Assembly: GCA_016235805.1 (NCBI GenBank)
Contig: JACRIY010000097.1
Span: forward strand, 60,074-124,073
DNA: 64,000 nt
Origin: Rhodocyclales bacterium
GTDB lineage: Bacteria; Pseudomonadota; Gammaproteobacteria; Burkholderiales; Rhodocyclaceae
Direction: 5' to 3'
The first letter of the stretch is position 1. The number at the start of each line of letters is the position of its first letter. A program made the position numbers and the translations under genes. This document shows, one piece after another, positions 60,688 to 64,000 of the stretch. Below the pieces are notes generated by a model. It saw only the letters and a list, made by a program, of their open reading frames with translations. It searched no databases and was not told the origin of the DNA.

Positions 60688-61857
60688 TCATGCGACCCGA
60701 TCCACCGGAAATCCCGCCTTTGATCGCGTTGCCGGTTCCGGCAACGCGGCGTGCCCGCCGCGGTACTGCGACGGATAGCGCATCAGGAGGCAGAAGGGAC
60801 AGGGCTGGGGGCTGCTGTCGCGCCGGCTGATCAGGTACTCGGCCGCACATGCTTCGCAGCGCCTGCGTTCGAGCTCCGCAGTCGTCACGCCCCAGCGGGC
60901 GTCCGCCAACGAGATGACCTCCACGCATCGGTCGAGTGTCAGAGGCGAGTCGGTGCGGAACTTGGGCTCGAGGTATCGGAAGGCGGCCACGACGGACTCT
61001 TCCGGTGGGAAGCCTGCGTCGCGCAATGCGAGGTACTGGGTGACCACCAGCGAGTACTGGATTCGCCGCACGGTGTTGAGATACGAGCCCCAACGCTGTA
61101 GTGGTAGAGGGAGCCCCCAATACACGAGCTCGGTCGGTGGTGGGGGACGCAACGCCGGATCGACGCCGTCCATCTCGGACATGAGCACGTCGATGACGCG
61201 CTCGCTGGCGCCCAGATCCTTCAGCCACCGGCGCAGCTTGAGGGCCGTGAGACGCGTGTCAAGCCCGTTGGCCGATCGCATGGACTCGCGGCCGCCGCTG
61301 AGACGCGTGTCGCCGGCGTCATCGCAGCGGCGGCTGTTGCAGAACGCGCAGGATGCGGTTGCACCCGATCCATAGGGCTGGAGATGACGACTGCCGCATC
61401 GACGGCACTCGACGAGCTGCAGGGCCTTCGTTTGGCACGCCCAGATGCCATCGAGGTTGCAGCAGATGTAGAACGCTTCGTCGAACAGCAAGGTCGGTGC
61501 GTTCGGGAAGGAGCGGTAGTGCCTGAACGCGGTCACGAGCGACTCGGCCGGTGCGAATTGGCTGTCTCTCAGGCGCTCGTAGTGGGCTGCGAAGGCGCTC
61601 GCGCCTGCCTGGAGTCGCAAGGGTGCACGAGCGAGGAACTCGTCCGAGTACGGCGGCCGGCCGCGCCGCGCGCCCCCGCATTTGTCGAACACGAATCGCA
61701 GGATGAAGGTCGCGGGAAGACCCGTCATCAGTTCGATGGTGCGCGCGCAGGCGCCGAGTTCGACGCACTCGCGGGCCGTCTGCAACGCGTTGAGACCCTT
61801 GCCCGCGTACGGGCCGGCATTGCGCCGGTTAGTTCGCGGCTGCCGTGTGGCCGACAT
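60688..61857 (-). CDS. Tandem FlhC-like transcriptional activator (two fused copies)
   Basis: The protein has 389 aa. Two halves of about 190 residues each follow the FlhC pattern: a helical part (first copy TARECVELGACARTIELMTGLP; second copy LRRWLKDLGASERVIDVLM), a middle segment with a conserved FRHY/FRYL, and a C-terminal zinc site. The zinc sites are CRRCGSRHLQP...CAFC and CEACAAEYL...CPFC. FlhC normally acts as FlhD4C2. SetC and AcaC are single-copy relatives. The fusion would supply two FlhC units in one chain. It overlaps the FlhD-like gene by 29 bp. Its 3' end carries the traI promoter motif. Confidence 0.8.
   Translation of the reverse strand: MSATRQPRTNRRNAGPYAGKGLNALQTARECVELGACARTIELMTGLPATFILRFVFDKCGGARRGRPPYSDEFLARAPLRLQAGASAFAAHYERLRDSQFAPAESLVTAFRHYRSFPNAPTLLFDEAFYICCNLDGIWACQTKALQLVECRRCGSRHLQPYGSGATASCAFCNSRRCDDAGDTRLSGGRESMRSANGLDTRLTALKLRRWLKDLGASERVIDVLMSEMDGVDPALRPPPPTELVYWGLPLPLQRWGSYLNTVRRIQYSLVVTQYLALRDAGFPPEESVVAAFRYLEPKFRTDSPLTLDRCVEVISLADARWGVTTAELERRRCEACAAEYLISRRDSSPQPCPFCLLMRYPSQYRGGHAALPEPATRSKAGFPVDRVA
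60703..60727 (-). promoter_or_regulatory. Regulon motif copy upstream of traI
   Basis: On the minus strand: CAAAGGCGGGATTTCCGGTG, 54 bp before the traI start. It lies inside the last codons of the FlhC-like gene (SKAGFPVDRVA), so activator and relaxase genes are linked through this site. Confidence 0.7.
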
Positions 61858-62134
61858 GGCGCTTGGGCATGGTGGCCAGAACGGGGAGCACCGTCGGGTG
61901 CGCCGACAACAGGTTGGTCAGGTCGCCCCGCGGGACGAACAGCGGCTCTTCGCCGACACGGGCAATGAGCGACAGCACATCGGTGTGGGTGAGCGTGCTG
62001 ATCTGCTGCAGGACCTCCTTGCTCAGCCCGAATCGGCAGCACGCCGCGGCAAGGTCCTCGCGTGCCGCGTCGCGCACGAGCGCGATCGCGGTGAAATTGA
62101 GCGTTTGAACTTCGCTCCAATTGACTGAGGTCAT
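61829..62134 (-). CDS. FlhD-like activator subunit
   Basis: The protein has 101 aa from the ATG at 62134, preceded by GAGAGAA. The helical sequence (VNWSEVQTLNFTAIALVRDAAREDLAAACCRFGLSKEVLQQISTLTHTDVLSLIARVGEEPLFVPR) has the arrangement of FlhD: helix bundle, then the LTHTD pattern and a strand near the end. It is translated together with the tandem FlhC gene. FlhD is the partner needed for DNA binding. SetD/AcaD are its counterparts on SXT and IncC elements. Confidence 0.75.
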   Translation of the reverse strand: MTSVNWSEVQTLNFTAIALVRDAAREDLAAACCRFGLSKEVLQQISTLTHTDVLSLIARVGEEPLFVPRGDLTNLLSAHPTVLPVLATMPKRHVGHTAAAN

Positions 62135-62283
62135 CTTGGTTCTCTCCCGGTCAGCCCGTAACGGCGGTCTGACGCCGTCCTCCTGGAGGGGCGTCCGCTC
62201 GGCCCATGGGAAGCGCGAGCGGAGGGCAGAGTACCCAAAAAGTTCACGAAGTGTCAAACACGCACTTGCAAAATGGATCAAAA

Positions 62284-62300
62284 ACTAATCAGTGATTAGT
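62284..62300. promoter_or_regulatory. 17-bp palindrome upstream of flhD-like
   Basis: ACTAATCA-G-TGATTAGT is a perfect palindrome with one central base, 150 bp before the FlhD-like start. It is AT-rich and located between the BetR-receiver gene and the activator operon. A phage-repressor-like operator is the simplest reading. Confidence 0.65.
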
Positions 62301-62337
62301 CCAAAAAGTGAGCGCTCGGCGGGCCGGAAGGGGGCCG

Positions 62338-62352
62338 GCTCAAAACTTGAGC
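62338..62352. promoter_or_regulatory. Operator-like dyad, copy 1
   Basis: GCTCAA-AAC-TTGAGC is a perfect 6-bp dyad with a 3-bp centre. A near-identical dyad, reverse-oriented and with one arm base different, lies at 62455-62469. The intergenic spacing suggests a shared binding protein. Confidence 0.55.
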
Positions 62353-62454
62353 AGGGACATGGGGAGATGGGAATCCCCCTAAAGCTAGGGGCGTGCGGCT
62401 GGGGAGGTTGGCAGCAGGAGGGCACGGTCAGGGCGAGTTTCTTGCCCGACGCGT

Positions 62455-62469
62455 GTTCAAGTTTTGAAC
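62455..62469. promoter_or_regulatory. Operator-like dyad, copy 2
   Basis: GTTCAA-GTT-TTGAAC, the reverse complement of which is GTTCAAAACTTGAAC, differs from copy 1 in one base per arm. It abuts the stop codon of the BetR-receiver gene. Confidence 0.55.
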
Positions 62470-62471
62470 TT

Positions 62472-63320
62472 TTACCCGGCGGGCCGTCGCAGCGCAGCAA
62501 AGCCCAGGCTCAGCGCATTGAACAGGAGCAGTGTCCGCGCGGGTTTCTCGAATAGCTGCGCGCGGAAGGTCGTGGTGACCTCCTCGAACTGGGCTTCCTG
62601 GCTGTCCGTCAGGGTGTCGGCCAGGACGATCAGGGGCGCCGAGGCCGCCCTGCTCCTGATGAGCTGGAGCACGTCGCGTGCATCGTGCTCTCCCAGTTGC
62701 CAGTCCACGATGTAGCCGTCAAACGTCATGGTCTCGAGAGCCGACCGGATGTGTTCGGGGTTGCTGTACGAGATCGCCTCGAGCCCCTTCTGCCTCAACA
62801 CCTGAACGATCGCCTCGGCCGTCGCCTCGTCGTCGTCGATGACGGCCACGCGCCGCGGCTCCTCCGCCTCGAAGATGACGCGCCGCACCTCGTAGACCGT
62901 GCGGCCGGCGGCATCAGCTGGGGTAAGCACCTCCCACGCCCCGGATTCACCATCGCGGGCGGCGACCAGCGGACCGACAGGCTTGTCTCCCGGAATCGCC
63001 TCGCCGGGCCACACCGCGCATGCCAACTGCAAGCCAGCCACCTTGAGCACCGCCGGTTGGCCCGCATCGTCGACCAGCGCCCCGAGCAGCTTGAACACGG
63101 GTTCGCCGAAGTGCGACGCCAGGCGCTTGATCTCGTCCACGTTCCAGGGCGTCTCGCCGGTCATCCGACGACGCACCTGCTGGTACTTCATGCCCGCAGC
63201 GGCCTCCAGCGTCGTGTTTCGCCTACGCTCGGGCACCCCATGCCGATCCAACAGCGCCTGGATGGCCCGAGAGATGACCGGCTCGGCCTTGCGCTTGTCT
63301 CCGCCCGCTTCTTGTTCCAT
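62472..63320 (-). CDS. BetR-type helix-turn-helix regulator with response-receiver domain
   Basis: The protein has 282 aa. The N-terminal part (ISRAIQALLDRHGVPERRRN, AAAGMKYQQVRRRMTGETPW, VDEIKRLASHFGEPVFKLL) resembles BetR, a CI-like DNA-binding domain. A middle domain of about 80 residues is unassigned. The C terminus is a response-regulator receiver with RVAVIDDDEATA (acidic pair), GYIVDWQLG (phospho-acceptor Asp) and LFEKP (Lys). The gene lies upstream of the activator operon and next to the dyads, so it may regulate flhD-like expression in response to a kinase. No kinase gene is adjacent. Confidence 0.75.
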   Translation of the reverse strand: MEQEAGGDKRKAEPVISRAIQALLDRHGVPERRRNTTLEAAAGMKYQQVRRRMTGETPWNVDEIKRLASHFGEPVFKLLGALVDDAGQPAVLKVAGLQLACAVWPGEAIPGDKPVGPLVAARDGESGAWEVLTPADAAGRTVYEVRRVIFEAEEPRRVAVIDDDEATAEAIVQVLRQKGLEAISYSNPEHIRSALETMTFDGYIVDWQLGEHDARDVLQLIRSRAASAPLIVLADTLTDSQEAQFEEVTTTFRAQLFEKPARTLLLFNALSLGFAALRRPAG

Positions 63321-63528
63321 GTCGACAGATGGGTTTGGCGTTGTTATCGATTCGCGAGTTTAAGGATGCAGCTTGCGCGGTCCTTTCATCGTGAGTGTCG
63401 AGCCCGGCGCCCAGGTTTGCAACCGCTTACTGTTGATGTGTGCGAGGGGTATTTGAACGAAAAGAGGGCGGAACACCGCCCGCCGCCGTGAACGGCTGGC
63501 GAACAGTGTCCCGCCCCAGATTCGAACT

Positions 63529-64000
63529 TCAGGCCGTGGTGAGAGCCTCCCACTCGGCCTTGGACTGGTGCAGCAACCGGCCGCCGAGCTGTTCCAGCTC
63601 CGTGGCGCGATCGTAGTTGTCCACTTCCTGGGCGTAGCCTGTGATGGCATTGACCAGGCCGTAGCCCGACAGGTCGCTTTCGGCGATCAGCGAGCGCAGA
63701 ACGCCGGAGCGTTCCTGCTCGTTGAGCAGGTAGCGGGTCGCCAGCACCTCGACCGCCTTGACGGGGTCGCCGGTGAGCTTGATGCCCAGCGTCGCCCGCA
63801 TCTTGACCGCGGTCTGCTCGAAGGTGGCCTGGGACACGGCGGCTTGAACCACGTCCCGGACCTTGAGGTAGAACGCCTTGTCCTCCGCCGCGAGGGTGTC
63901 GTCGCGGAAGATGGTGATCTCTTCGGTCGACGCTTCCTGCAGCCGGCCGACATGGGCCTTGCGCATGGCGCGGTCCGGCGCGATCAGGCCATTGCGACAC
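63529..64000 (-). CDS. DUF932-family protein, 5' end outside window
   Basis: The frame is open to the window edge (...RNGLIAPDRAMRKAHVGRL), so the N terminus lies beyond 64000. The visible end (157 codons plus stop) includes TRYLLNEQERSGVLRSLIAESDLSGYGLVNAITGYAQ and DRATELEQLGG, which match the C terminus of DUF932/phage-plasmid TIGR03299-type proteins common on large plasmids. Their function is unknown. The tracked ORF start at 63966 is only an internal Met. Confidence 0.8.
   Translation of the reverse strand, partial: CRNGLIAPDRAMRKAHVGRLQEASTEEITIFRDDTLAAEDKAFYLKVRDVVQAAVSQATFEQTAVKMRATLGIKLTGDPVKAVEVLATRYLLNEQERSGVLRSLIAESDLSGYGLVNAITGYAQEVDNYDRATELEQLGGRLLHQSKAEWEALTTA

Noticed and set aside
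1-64000. CRISPR arrays, tRNA or rRNA genes
   Set aside because: No regularly spaced repeats, no cloverleaf-like tRNA with CCA-type end and no rRNA segments were noticed by eye. A tRNAscan or CRISPR finder run would settle this.

Overview
The window is high-GC proteobacterial DNA. The codon use, the F-type (MPF_F) conjugation genes of the R391/Rts1/IncP-7 style and the cargo types suggest a beta- or gammaproteobacterium, most likely Burkholderiales. That host assignment is inference. No chromosomal housekeeping gene, tRNA or rRNA was seen, so the whole window looks like part of a large conjugative element: a plasmid, or an ICE whose ends lie outside the window.

Layout. (1) 1-10.1 kb holds accessory genes: a 1000-aa protein of unknown function (open at the window edge), two exported proteins, a tRNA-guanine-transglycosylase/DpdA-like enzyme, a protein with four tandem helix-turn-helix modules, an EVE/PUA-like protein, and an Mrr-like nuclease on the minus strand. 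(2) 10.2-16.3 kb is a recombination hot spot: three overlapping tyrosine recombinases (a RIT-type trio), a reduced mercury module (merR, merT, merP and a GDCCVxC protein, without merA), and a fourth tyrosine integrase. Its 3' end is echoed as an inverted remnant left of the trio. (3) 16.3-20.7 kb is a 1.1-kb structured non-coding stretch followed by an actin-type partition operon (parM, parR-like). Downstream of it is a Cas4-like nuclease that appears split into two proteins. (4) 20.8-28.2 kb holds an S49 peptidase, a P-loop ATPase, restriction-type nucleases, a CoiA/DUF6035-like protein and a HEPN-like protein. (5) 28.3-32.5 kb is an IS605-type tnpB element interrupted by a complete IS66-family element with a perfect 8-bp target duplication. 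(6) 33.4-60.7 kb is a nearly complete F-type transfer region, almost all on the minus strand: traG, H, F, N, trbC, traU, W, S26 peptidase, trbI, traC, V, dsbC, traB, K, E, L, A, OmpA-like, SLT, DUF4400, traD, traI. (7) 60.7-64 kb is the control region: a tandem FlhC-like fusion, an FlhD-like partner, a BetR-receiver regulator, and the end of a DUF932 gene.

How it works together. A 25-bp motif (core GTCGGGATTTCCG) occurs in the same orientation about 55-110 bp upstream of six transcription units: traI, the traA-N operon, traF-H-G, parM, the P-loop ATPase and the orf at 7.6 kb. A weaker copy precedes the S49 peptidase gene. With an FlhD/FlhC-type activator pair encoded beside traI, the simplest model is a SetCD/AcaCD-like master-activator regulon. 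Here it switches on transfer, partition and some accessory genes from one conserved promoter element. Palindromic operators and a BetR-receiver gene upstream of flhD-like suggest that this activator is itself repressed or gated.
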